NCBI GenBank assembly: GCA_900544985.1 | Contig: UQXK01000026.1 | Span: forward strand, 1 to 24,309 | DNA: 24,309 bases | Source of the DNA: an uncultured Eubacteriales bacterium | Lineage (GTDB): Bacteria > Bacillota > Clostridia > Oscillospirales > CAG-272 | Reading direction: 5' to 3' | In this document: one piece after another, positions 15,322 through 21,312 of the stretch | Layout of the letters: the number at the start of each line of letters is the position of its first letter | Numbering within the stretch: the stretch's first letter is position 1 | Translations under genes and position numbers: made by a program | Notes under the pieces: model-generated | The model's database searches: none | Seen by the model: the letters and a program-made list of their open reading frames with translations, nothing else | What the model was told of the DNA's origin: nothing

Positions 15322-15822
15322 ATGGCAAACGCAAAAAATCGCCCCGATAAAGTGAATTATTATCTCGATATTGCGGAAACAGTGGCACACAGAAGCACGT
15401 GTCTGCGCCGTCTTTTCGGCGCAATTATTGTCAAAAATGATATAATAATATCGACGGGATACAACGGAGCGCCGCGCGGAAGAAAAAATTGCACCGATAT
15501 AAATTATTGTATGCGCGACGCACTCAATATCCCCAGAGGCGAAAGATACGAGATGTGCCGCGCCGTTCATGCGGAGGCAAATGCGATCATCGCCGCGTCA
15601 AGGGAACAGATCCTCGGCGGAACTCTGTATATGGCGTGCATAGACGCCAAAACGGGAGAGCTTATGCCGGGAATGTGCTCTTGCATGATGTGCAAAAGGC
15701 TTGTCATAAATGCTGGAATCGAAAAGGTTGTCGTAAGAGATACAAAAACGGATTTTTCCGTTTACGATGTCTCGGATTGGATAGAGAACGACGACAGCCT
15801 TTCGGGAAAATTCGGGTATTAA
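15322..15822 (+). CDS. dCMP deaminase family protein (ComEB-like)
   Basis: This is a zinc-dependent cytidine/deoxycytidylate deaminase-fold protein, probably making dUMP from dCMP for thymidylate synthesis. The zinc motif is HAEAN (His 83, catalytic Glu 85) plus CMMC (Cys 121 and Cys 124). The usual Pro before the first zinc Cys is replaced, giving CSCMMCKR. FGAIIVKND, STGYNGAPRG and VINAGIEKVV are typical of the family. Length is 166 residues. The ribosome site AAAGGAG sits 6 nt before ATG. It is likely co-transcribed with nadE and ends at the bidirectional terminator at 15830. Confidence 0.88.
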   Translation: MANAKNRPDKVNYYLDIAETVAHRSTCLRRLFGAIIVKNDIIISTGYNGAPRGRKNCTDINYCMRDALNIPRGERYEMCRAVHAEANAIIAASREQILGGTLYMACIDAKTGELMPGMCSCMMCKRLVINAGIEKVVVRDTKTDFSVYDVSDWIENDDSLSGKFGY

Positions 15823-15829
15823 AAAAGAA

Positions 15830-15856
15830 AAAACCTCACTGCATCTGTGAGGTTTT
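15830..15856. terminator. Bidirectional terminator between convergent genes
   Basis: AAAACCTCAC / GTGAGGTTTT is a perfect 10-bp stem with a 7-nt loop, between two convergent genes. On the minus strand it is followed by TTTTTTCTTTTTT, making it a strong terminator for spoVG. On the plus strand the U-run is shorter. Confidence 0.85.
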
Positions 15857-15871
15857 AACTTGTTTTCGGAT

Positions 15872-16195
15872 TCATTCCGCAACGGATCCGGATTCTTCTT
15901 TCGGACCGTTGTCGAGAACTACAACGCCGTCCTCGATGTCTTTGAGGAATTTAAAGTAAGCTCCGATAACCTTTTCTTCAAGAGTCTGGCGCATTTCGGC
16001 GTTTATGGGATGAACAATGTCGCGGTATGTTCCGTCGGGATTTTTTCTTGACGGCATTACTACAAAGAACTTGTCCCTCGCGTTTATAACCTTTACGTCG
16101 TGAAGAGCGAGAGCGTTGTCAAATGTGAGCGATACTACGGCTTTCATCGGACCCTCGTCAAAAATTTTTCTGATTTTTACATCTGTGATTTCCAT
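15872..16195 (-). CDS. spoVG: SpoVG RNA/DNA-binding regulator
   Basis: This is a small regulator conserved in Bacillota. The sequence MEITDVKIRKI, VVSLTFDNALALHDVKVI, KFFVVMPSRK, DIVHPINAEMR and a charged acidic C-terminus match SpoVG closely, and 107 residues is about family length. In other Bacillota it affects sporulation, septation and virulence genes through nucleic-acid binding. A strong AAGGAGG lies 6-7 nt before ATG. It stands alone on the minus strand, divergent from murC. I could not identify a clear sigma-H or sigma-A promoter for it in the 290-nt spacer. Confidence 0.96.
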   Translation of the reverse strand: MEITDVKIRKIFDEGPMKAVVSLTFDNALALHDVKVINARDKFFVVMPSRKNPDGTYRDIVHPINAEMRQTLEEKVIGAYFKFLKDIEDGVVVLDNGPKEESGSVAE

Positions 16196-16311
16196 AAGTT
16201 GCCTCCTTGAAAGGTTAATATTTCCTTATGAATCCTATTTTAATACCTAATTATGAATTTTATTCAAATTAAAGGTAAGTAATTTTTTAACATTGAGCGG
16301 ATTTTATACAT

Positions 16312-16336
16312 AAATCGCATGATATCATGCCGATTT
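16312..16336. other. Long palindrome between spoVG and murC
   Basis: GCATGATATCATGC at 16317-16330 is a perfect 14-bp palindrome. It is flanked by AAATCG on the left and CGATTT on the right, extending the symmetry with a one-base offset. It lies about midway in the 290-nt divergent spacer and may be a dimeric regulator site. The rest of the spacer is AT-rich with no clear promoter. Confidence 0.45.
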
Positions 16337-16486
16337 TGCAATACTGTCAGGGAAAAAGAAAAAATTATTTTTGCTTATAAAGACGGAAAATAAAAAGAAA
16401 CTTTATATAAATTATTTTTCGCCGAGTGAAAAAGCGAAAAAATCGGCAGTGTTTTTTGTTGCAATAAAATATTTTAAGAGGTTTTT

Positions 16487-17872
16487 ATGACCCGCAAAGA
16501 AATTTTTGATATTCTGGATAACGCGAAGAGCGTGTTTTTTACGGGTATCGGCGGAATAAGTATGTCGAGTATAGCGTTTGTGCTGTCGGCACGGGGAAAA
16601 AATGTGGCAGGGAGCGACCGCGCCGAAAACGATATGACAAAAAAGCTTATTTCTTCGGGAATAAGCGTTTTTCACGGTCACGATGCGAAAAATGTCGTAA
16701 ATTATGATGCCGTCGTCTATACGGGAGCGGTCGATTTTTCAAATCCCGAACTTTCCGAAGCGTTAAAAAGAGGAATACCCGTAATATACCGCGCGGACGC
16801 GCTCGCATATCTTATGCAGACGTACAAAAACAGAATAGGCGTTTCCGGTTCTCACGGAAAATCCACGTGCACCGCGATGATATCGCACATATTTGTGTCG
16901 GCGGGGAATGACCCTTGTGTCATGTGCGGCGCGACGCTCCCCGAGCTTTCGAGCGCTTACAGAGTCGGCGGCGGAGACGATTTTATTTTCGAGGCGTGCG
17001 AATATAAAGATTCCTTTCTCGAATTTTTGCCGAGTATCGCCGTCATTTTAAATATAGATGTGGACCATACGGATTATTTTACGGGCGGAATAGAGCAGAT
17101 AAAAAAATCGTTTGAAAAGTACGCGGCAATTCCGTTTGAATGTTCCGAAAATCCGCTTGTCGTATCGAATGCGGACGATGAAAACACCGTTTCGGCGCTT
17201 TCCTATACGGAAAAAACGACATTCGGAATAAAAGAGAATGCGGATTTTCGCGCGGTGAATATTTCTTCCGTGAACGGGCGCGCGGTTTTCGACATATTGA
17301 AGCATGGGGATTTTTTCTGCCATGTAAAGCTTAAAGTTCCGGGAGAGCACAATATATACAATGCGCTGGCGGCGGCAGTGTGTGCCGATTTCTGCGGGAT
17401 TCCCGCAGAGGCGACGGGAAAAGCACTTTCGGATTTTTGCGGAATAGAAAGGCGCTTTCAGCTTATGGGAAGCGTATGCGGCGCCGATGTGTATATAGAT
17501 TACGCCCACCACCCGCGCGAGATTGCGGCTTCTCTTTCGGCGGCAAGGGAAATAGACCGTGACGGAAAGTTATACTGTATTTTCGAACCGCATACCTTTT
17601 CGCGCACGGCGGCGCTTTTCGATGATTTTGTAAATGTATTTTCCGCGGCGGATAAAACTTTGTTCGTCGATATATATGCGGCAAGGGAAGTGAATGTTTC
17701 CGGTGTGGATTCGAGAATGCTCGCCGGGGAAACGACGAACGGAGAATACGCTTCTTCTTACGCCGACGCGGCGGAAAAAATGCGTTCGTATGCGAAAAAA
17801 GGCGATATTATCCTGATACTCGGTGCGGGAACAGTGAACGAGATAGCGTCGCTTTTGTGCGATAAACAATAA
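16487..17872 (+). CDS. murC: UDP-N-acetylmuramate--L-alanine ligase
   Basis: This cytoplasmic Mur ligase adds L-Ala to UDP-MurNAc, the first amino-acid step of peptidoglycan synthesis. The N-terminal nucleotide-binding motif is TGIGGISMSSIA. The ATP P-loop is GSHGKST (Lys 125). ACEYKDSFL and NIDVDHTDYF follow in the central domain, and DYAHHPREI lies at the start of the C-terminal domain. Length of 461 residues is normal. AAGAGG lies about 7 nt upstream of ATG. It is not next to other mur or dcw genes here, so it is an isolated housekeeping gene. Confidence 0.97.
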   Translation: MTRKEIFDILDNAKSVFFTGIGGISMSSIAFVLSARGKNVAGSDRAENDMTKKLISSGISVFHGHDAKNVVNYDAVVYTGAVDFSNPELSEALKRGIPVIYRADALAYLMQTYKNRIGVSGSHGKSTCTAMISHIFVSAGNDPCVMCGATLPELSSAYRVGGGDDFIFEACEYKDSFLEFLPSIAVILNIDVDHTDYFTGGIEQIKKSFEKYAAIPFECSENPLVVSNADDENTVSALSYTEKTTFGIKENADFRAVNISSVNGRAVFDILKHGDFFCHVKLKVPGEHNIYNALAAAVCADFCGIPAEATGKALSDFCGIERRFQLMGSVCGADVYIDYAHHPREIAASLSAAREIDRDGKLYCIFEPHTFSRTAALFDDFVNVFSAADKTLFVDIYAAREVNVSGVDSRMLAGETTNGEYASSYADAAEKMRSYAKKGDIILILGAGTVNEIASLLCDKQ

Positions 17873-17893
17873 AATTGAATGATTATTCGCTTG

Positions 17894-17940
17894 ACGGCAA
17901 AAAATATTCAGATAACGAGGATATTTTTTGCCGTTATCTG
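17894..17940. other. Two overlapping, mutually exclusive inverted repeats
   Basis: ACGGCAAAAAATAT at 17894-17907 is a perfect 14-bp partner of 17921-17934. CAGATAACG at 17909-17917 is a perfect 9-bp partner of 17932-17940. The two stems share 17932-17934, so only one can form. The second one abuts the -35 box at 17941. The region may serve as the murC terminator, though the T-run lies inside the stem, or as an operator or switch. Confidence 0.55.
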
Positions 17941-17969
17941 TTGACAAATGAATAAACATAAATTATAAT
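17941..17969 (+). promoter_or_regulatory. Consensus promoter of the amino-acid ABC importer
   Basis: TTGACA at 17941-17946 and TATAAT at 17964-17969 have a 17-bp spacer. Start near 17976 gives a leader of about 44 nt before the binding-protein ATG, with the site GGAGG at about 18007. Confidence 0.87.
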
Positions 17970-18019
17970 ATGCGTTATAAGTAAAAGACAAAGTTTTTTA
18001 TTATTCGGAGGAAAACAAA

Positions 18020-18919
18020 ATGAAAAAAATCATCAGCGCGGTTCTTGCGGTAGTTATGCTCGCAACATCCGCTTTGCTTTTTGCTTCTTGCGGAAAGAAG
18101 AACGCAGACCTTGTTGCAATAGACGCAACAGACCTTCTTAAAGAGGATTTCGGTATCGCCGTAAAGAAGGGCAATACAGCTCTTATGAACGCAATAAACG
18201 AAGTTATTGACGCATGGGTCGCAGACGGTACAATGACAAAATATATAGACTACTACGGCGCTCTCTCAAAGAGCCTTGAAGGCGCAGGAGAAACTCCCGA
18301 CGCGGGAGACCTCAAAACAACATGGGATTTCGGTTCCGCAACGGAAGTTATCACGGTATACACGGAATCCGGCTTTGCTCCTTTTGAATTTATCGCAGAC
18401 GGAAACGTTATCGGCGTCGATATAGCTATTATGAGCGAAGTTGCCGTTAAGATGGGCAAGAAGATCGAAGTTAAAGACGTACTTTTCGATACTATCACAA
18501 CAAACGTAAATGCGGCAACAGGCGACGCTGTCGGCGCTGCCGGAATAACGATCAACGACGACCGCAAACAGAGCGTTGATTTCTCCAACATCTATTTCAG
18601 CTCCACTCTCGTTATCGTATCCGCAAAAGATAAATCCATATCCAGCGTAAAAGATCTTTCCGGTCTTAAAGTAGGCGTTCAGGAAGGAACGAGCGGCGAC
18701 CTTATAATCTCCGCTGCAAAGACAGACGCAGGCTATACATATGAAGTTGAAAACGACAACGGCGAAACAGAGACAATCGTTGTAAAAGTAGACGCTTCCA
18801 CAACTGTAAGCCAGTACAAACAGTATGCGCTCGTGCTCAAAGACCTTGAAGCAGGCCGTATCGACGCTATCCTTATGGACAAGCTTCCCGCACAGACAAT
18901 GCTCGAAATAACAAAATAA
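18020..18919 (+). CDS. Amino-acid ABC transporter binding lipoprotein, apparently circularly permuted
   Basis: This is a family 3 (polar amino acid) solute-binding lipoprotein. Signal peptide 1-23, lipobox FASC with Cys 24. In ordinary members the order runs from a first strand with FAPFEF to the end FGIAVKKGN...ADG. Here residues 30-80 (EDFGIAVKKGNTALMNAIN, VADGTMTKYI) look like the normal C-terminal segment but come first. A linker (81-107) follows, then the normal N-terminal start EVITVYTESGFAPFEF and the rest (108-299), including ITINDDRKQSVDFS with the ligand Arg. The protein stops at AILMDKLPAQTMLEITK, just where the C-terminal segment would normally continue. Nothing is duplicated or missing, so this is a circular permutation. 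Substrate unknown. Upstream of its permease and ATPase. Confidence 0.87.
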   Translation: MKKIISAVLAVVMLATSALLFASCGKKNADLVAIDATDLLKEDFGIAVKKGNTALMNAINEVIDAWVADGTMTKYIDYYGALSKSLEGAGETPDAGDLKTTWDFGSATEVITVYTESGFAPFEFIADGNVIGVDIAIMSEVAVKMGKKIEVKDVLFDTITTNVNAATGDAVGAAGITINDDRKQSVDFSNIYFSSTLVIVSAKDKSISSVKDLSGLKVGVQEGTSGDLIISAAKTDAGYTYEVENDNGETETIVVKVDASTTVSQYKQYALVLKDLEAGRIDAILMDKLPAQTMLEITK

Positions 18920-18946
18920 TCGAAAAATAATTAAAATTATAAAAAT

Positions 18947-18977
18947 GACGGTGAGAGAGAGCTCTTCTCTCACCGTC
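18947..18977 (+). other. Strong hairpin between binding protein and permease
   Basis: GACGGTGAGAGA / TCTCTCACCGTC is a perfect 12-bp stem with a 7-nt loop, followed by GTTTCTT. The U-run is short, so partial termination or 3'-end protection is likely. This would give excess binding protein over permease and ATPase. It parallels the spacer hairpin after trpX. Confidence 0.7.
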
Positions 18978-18998
18978 GTTTCTTGAAAAGGACAAACG

Positions 18999-19721
18999 AT
19001 GCTTTTATCATTATCTCTTTGGGAAAGATTTTCGAGAGCTTTTTTGATACAGGACCGTTGGAAAATGTATCTGCAAGGTCTCGGAAACACACTTATCATA
19101 GCGTTTGTTGCGGCGTGTATCGGTATAACGATAGGCGTCATTTTCGCTATGATAAAGTATATAAACAAAAGAAACGGCAAACTTAAAGTTTTGAATGCAA
19201 TAGCAAATGTATACATAACCATAATCCGCGGAACGCCTGTTGTTTTGCAGCTTATGATACTTTATTTTATAGTATTCGTTTCGTGGGATAACGGAATAAT
19301 GATAGGCGCGATAACGTTCGGTCTCAACTCCGGCGCGTATGTCGCGGAGATAGCCCGTTCCGGATTTGAAAGCGTTGACGACGGACAGATGGAGGCGGGG
19401 CGCTCGCTCGGTCTTTCCACATGGCAGACGATGAAATCGATAATAATTCCGCAGGCGGTCAGAAACTGTTTGCCCCCGCTCTTTAACGAGTTTATAACTC
19501 TTGTAAAAGAGACGGCGATTGTCGGATACGTCGGTATATATGACCTTGGAAAGATACCGGGACTTATACAGTCGAGAACGTTCGATTATCTTTTCCCGCT
19601 TATTATCGCTTCCGTAATGTACCTTGTAATAGTTATGATACTCACAAAGATTCTTCATGTAATAGAAAAGAAAATGGCAAAGAGCGACAGAAATGCGGGA
19701 GGTGCTTCACGTGGGAAATAA
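18999..19721 (+). CDS. Polar amino-acid ABC transporter permease
   Basis: This is a HisM/GlnP-type inner membrane permease of 240 residues with about five membrane segments. QGLGNTLIIAF opens the first core helix and VYITIIRGTPVVLQL follows. The EAA loop that docks with the ATPase is EAGRSLGLSTWQTMKSIIIP, then NEFITLVKETAIVGYVGI. All are typical. The ribosome site AAAGGAC precedes ATG by 7-8 nt. It overlaps the ATPase start by 11 nt. It probably homodimerises because no second permease is present. The substrate is not deducible. Confidence 0.94.
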   Translation: MLLSLSLWERFSRAFLIQDRWKMYLQGLGNTLIIAFVAACIGITIGVIFAMIKYINKRNGKLKVLNAIANVYITIIRGTPVVLQLMILYFIVFVSWDNGIMIGAITFGLNSGAYVAEIARSGFESVDDGQMEAGRSLGLSTWQTMKSIIIPQAVRNCLPPLFNEFITLVKETAIVGYVGIYDLGKIPGLIQSRTFDYLFPLIIASVMYLVIVMILTKILHVIEKKMAKSDRNAGGASRGK

Positions 19722-20496
19722 TTTTAACGAACCTCTTATTTCGGTAAAAAATCTTACCAAACGTTTCGGAGATCTCACTGTTTTCAGCGATATCTCTCTT
19801 GATATTTACAAGGGAGAGAAAATAGCGATAGTCGGTCCGTCAGGATCCGGCAAGAGCACGTTTTTGCGCTGTCTTAACTGTCTGGAAGACCCGAGCGAAG
19901 GATCTATAATCTTCGAAAATGTCGATATCGCGGATCCGAAAGTAAATATAAACATACACCGCCAGAATATGGGTATGGTGTTCCAGCAGTTCAATCTTTT
20001 CAATAACAAGACCGTGCTGGAAAACATAACGCTTGCACCTGTAAAGATTTTCGGCAAACGTGCAAAGCAAGACGGCAAAACGCGCGAGCAGGTTAAAAAA
20101 GAGTGTACCGAGCGCGCAATGACTCTTCTCGGAAAAATAGGACTTCAAGACAAAGCGAATGTATATCCGTCTACGCTTTCCGGCGGGCAGAAACAGCGTA
20201 TAGCTATCGTTCGCGCGCTTGCGATGAATCCGAAGGTAATGCTTTTTGACGAGCCGACGAGTGCGCTCGATCCGGAAATGGTAGGAGAGGTCCTCGACCT
20301 TATAAAGAGCCTTGCCGACGACGGTATGACCATGGTTATAGTAACACACGAAATGGGATTTGCGCGCGAGGTCGCGACGAGAATGCTGTTTATGGCGGAC
20401 GGCGGCGTGAGAGAAAGCGCTCCTCCCGATGAATTTTTCGATTCTCCGAAAGATGAGCGCCTGAAAGAATTTCTTTCTAAAATAATAAAGAATTAA
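19711..20496 (+). CDS. Polar amino-acid ABC transporter ATP-binding protein (GlnQ-like)
   Basis: This is the ATPase of the importer. Walker A is GPSGSGKST, the Q-loop region MVFQQFNLFNN, signature LSGGQKQRIAIVRAL, Walker B VMLFDEPTSALDP, switch His in THEMGFARE. About 261 residues, slightly longer than GlnQ because of a charged insert (KRAKQDGKTREQVKKE). I chose GTG 19711, preceded at 7 nt by GGGAGG; an in-frame ATG at 19693 lies before that site. The stop abuts the first tandem hairpin repeat at 20497, which may terminate the transcript. Confidence 0.94.
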   Translation: MGNNFNEPLISVKNLTKRFGDLTVFSDISLDIYKGEKIAIVGPSGSGKSTFLRCLNCLEDPSEGSIIFENVDIADPKVNINIHRQNMGMVFQQFNLFNNKTVLENITLAPVKIFGKRAKQDGKTREQVKKECTERAMTLLGKIGLQDKANVYPSTLSGGQKQRIAIVRALAMNPKVMLFDEPTSALDPEMVGEVLDLIKSLADDGMTMVIVTHEMGFAREVATRMLFMADGGVRESAPPDEFFDSPKDERLKEFLSKIIKN

Positions 20497-20696
20497 CTTA
20501 CCTTTCTTGTAAGAAAGGTAAGCCAAAGAACTTCGCACCGACTACATCACTTCATTTTTGCGAAAGCTTTTGAGATTCCAAAGGACTTTTCTCGAACTTA
20601 CCTTTCTTATAAGAAAGGTAAGCCAAAGAATTTCCCACCGAACACACCACTTTACTTTTGCGGAAGCTTTTGAGATTCCAAAGGACTTTTCTCGAA
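20497..20696. repeat. Tandem 100-bp direct repeat (two units)
   Basis: Units 20497-20596 and 20597-20696 have identical 100-bp period and high identity. Each starts with a 12-bp hairpin CTTACCTTTCTT / AAGAAAGGTAAG and ends in GAGATTCC plus half of the AAAGGACTTTTC hairpin. Only the second unit continues into the full hairpin module, so the first is a partial upstream duplication. It begins immediately after the ATPase stop codon. Confidence 0.9.
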
Positions 20697-20850
20697 AAGT
20701 CCTTTGTGTCGGGGTTTGGGGCGGAAGCCCCAACTGATAATGCACACACAAAAAGCACGGCAATGCCGTGCTTTTTCTTTTTTGTCATCATATGTTGGAA
20801 CTGCGTTCCAAACCTTGCTTTAAGGGGCTTTTTTCAAAAAGCCCCTTAAA
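20671..20850. repeat. Intergenic hairpin module, copy 2 (two-sided)
   Basis: Five hairpins form a near mirror image: 20679-20706 (AAAGGACTTTTC type), 20716-20733 (TTGGGGC/GCCCCAA), the terminator 20750-20775, 20795-20811 (TTGGAAC/GTTCCAA) and 20819-20850 (a 15-bp stem TTTAAGGGGCTTTTT / AAAAAGCCCCTTAAA). The right half has the same arrangement as the left half inverted, but with different stem sequences that stay paired. Left half matches copy 1, right half corresponds to copy 3. Confidence 0.82.
20750..20775. terminator. Central terminator of module copy 2
   Basis: AAAAAGCACGGCA / TGCCGTGCTTTTT, a 13-bp perfect stem ending in a T-run and starting with an A-run, so it could act in both directions. 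It is nearly identical to the one at 24203. Confidence 0.78.
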
Positions 20851-20905
20851 AAATCCGCAAAAACTTTTCCGTAACGCAATTTATTTTTATGTAATTGCTT
20901 TTATG

Positions 20906-20934
20906 TTGCGTTTTCGAAAAAAATGTATTATAAT
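20906..20934 (+). promoter_or_regulatory. Promoter upstream of the 4x90-bp leader
   Basis: TTGCGT at 20906-20911 and TATAAT at 20929-20934 are 17 bp apart. The start would fall near 20941, at the first tandem unit, so the whole array would be the 5' leader of the CPBP protease mRNA (about 370 nt). Confidence 0.65.
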
Positions 20935-21283
20935 AACCCTACAAACGTGAAACGTTTGTATTGATGAGATTAAAAAGTGTCTCCAAACTCTAAAAGGGTA
21001 TAGCCATAGCAGAAACTATGCCTTAACCCTACAAACGCAAAGCGTTTGTATTGATGGAAATAAAAAATTCGATTAAAATTAAAAAAGGGTATAGCCATAG
21101 TCTAAACTGTGCCTTAACCCTACAAACGTGAAACGTTTGTATTGAAGAGATTAAAAAATCAAATCTAAACTTTAAAAGGGTATAGCCATAGCGGAAACTA
21201 TATCTTAACCCTACAAACGCAAAACGTTTGTATTGATGAAATTAAAAAGTATATCCAAACCCCAAACGGGTATAACTCCGCAA
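20935..21283 (+). repeat. Four tandem 90/91-bp repeats in a predicted mRNA leader
   Basis: Units begin with AACCCTACAAACG at 20935, 21025, 21116 and 21207 (periods 90, 91, 91). Each has a 7-bp hairpin ACAAACG-N5-CGTTTGT whose loop alternates TGAAA, CAAAG, TGAAA, CAAAA. Each junction carries GGGTATAGCCATAG ... CTATGCCTTAACCC, which folds as a second hairpin with paired CATAG/CTATG and GGGT/ACCC. The middle of each unit is AT-rich and variable. The last unit ends before the second hairpin is complete. It lacks spacers of unique sequence, so it is not CRISPR. It fills the gap between the promoter and the protease gene. Confidence 0.9.
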
Positions 21284-21312
21284 ACATGAAGTCTGAAAAA
21301 GAGGTGAGAATT

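Noticed and set aside
16196..16486. Sigma-H promoter for spoVG as in Bacillus
   Set aside because: I could not find AGGA-type -35 and GAAT-type -10 elements at correct spacing on the minus strand.
18020..18259. Frameshift, truncated upstream gene or duplication explaining the odd N-terminus of the binding protein
   Set aside because: The frame is continuous from lipobox to stop, and the segment occurs only once. The normal C-terminal end is absent, so permutation fits better than fusion or duplication.
20552..20791. Minus-strand frames at 23-238 and 20552-20791 sharing the string VGASAPNPDTKDFS
   Set aside because: The similarity comes from translating the same hairpin module. The shared part lies entirely in palindromic intergenic DNA with terminators and has no conserved start.
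20935..21283. CRISPR array
   Set aside because: The period is 90-91 bp with repeats covering most of each unit, there are no unique spacers of constant length, and no cas genes are present.
20935..21283. Tandem copies of a known riboswitch class (e.g. mini-ykkC or glycine)
   Set aside because: The loops do not carry the ACGR or other signature bases I know of, and the protease gene is not a usual target. Left as an unnamed RNA element.
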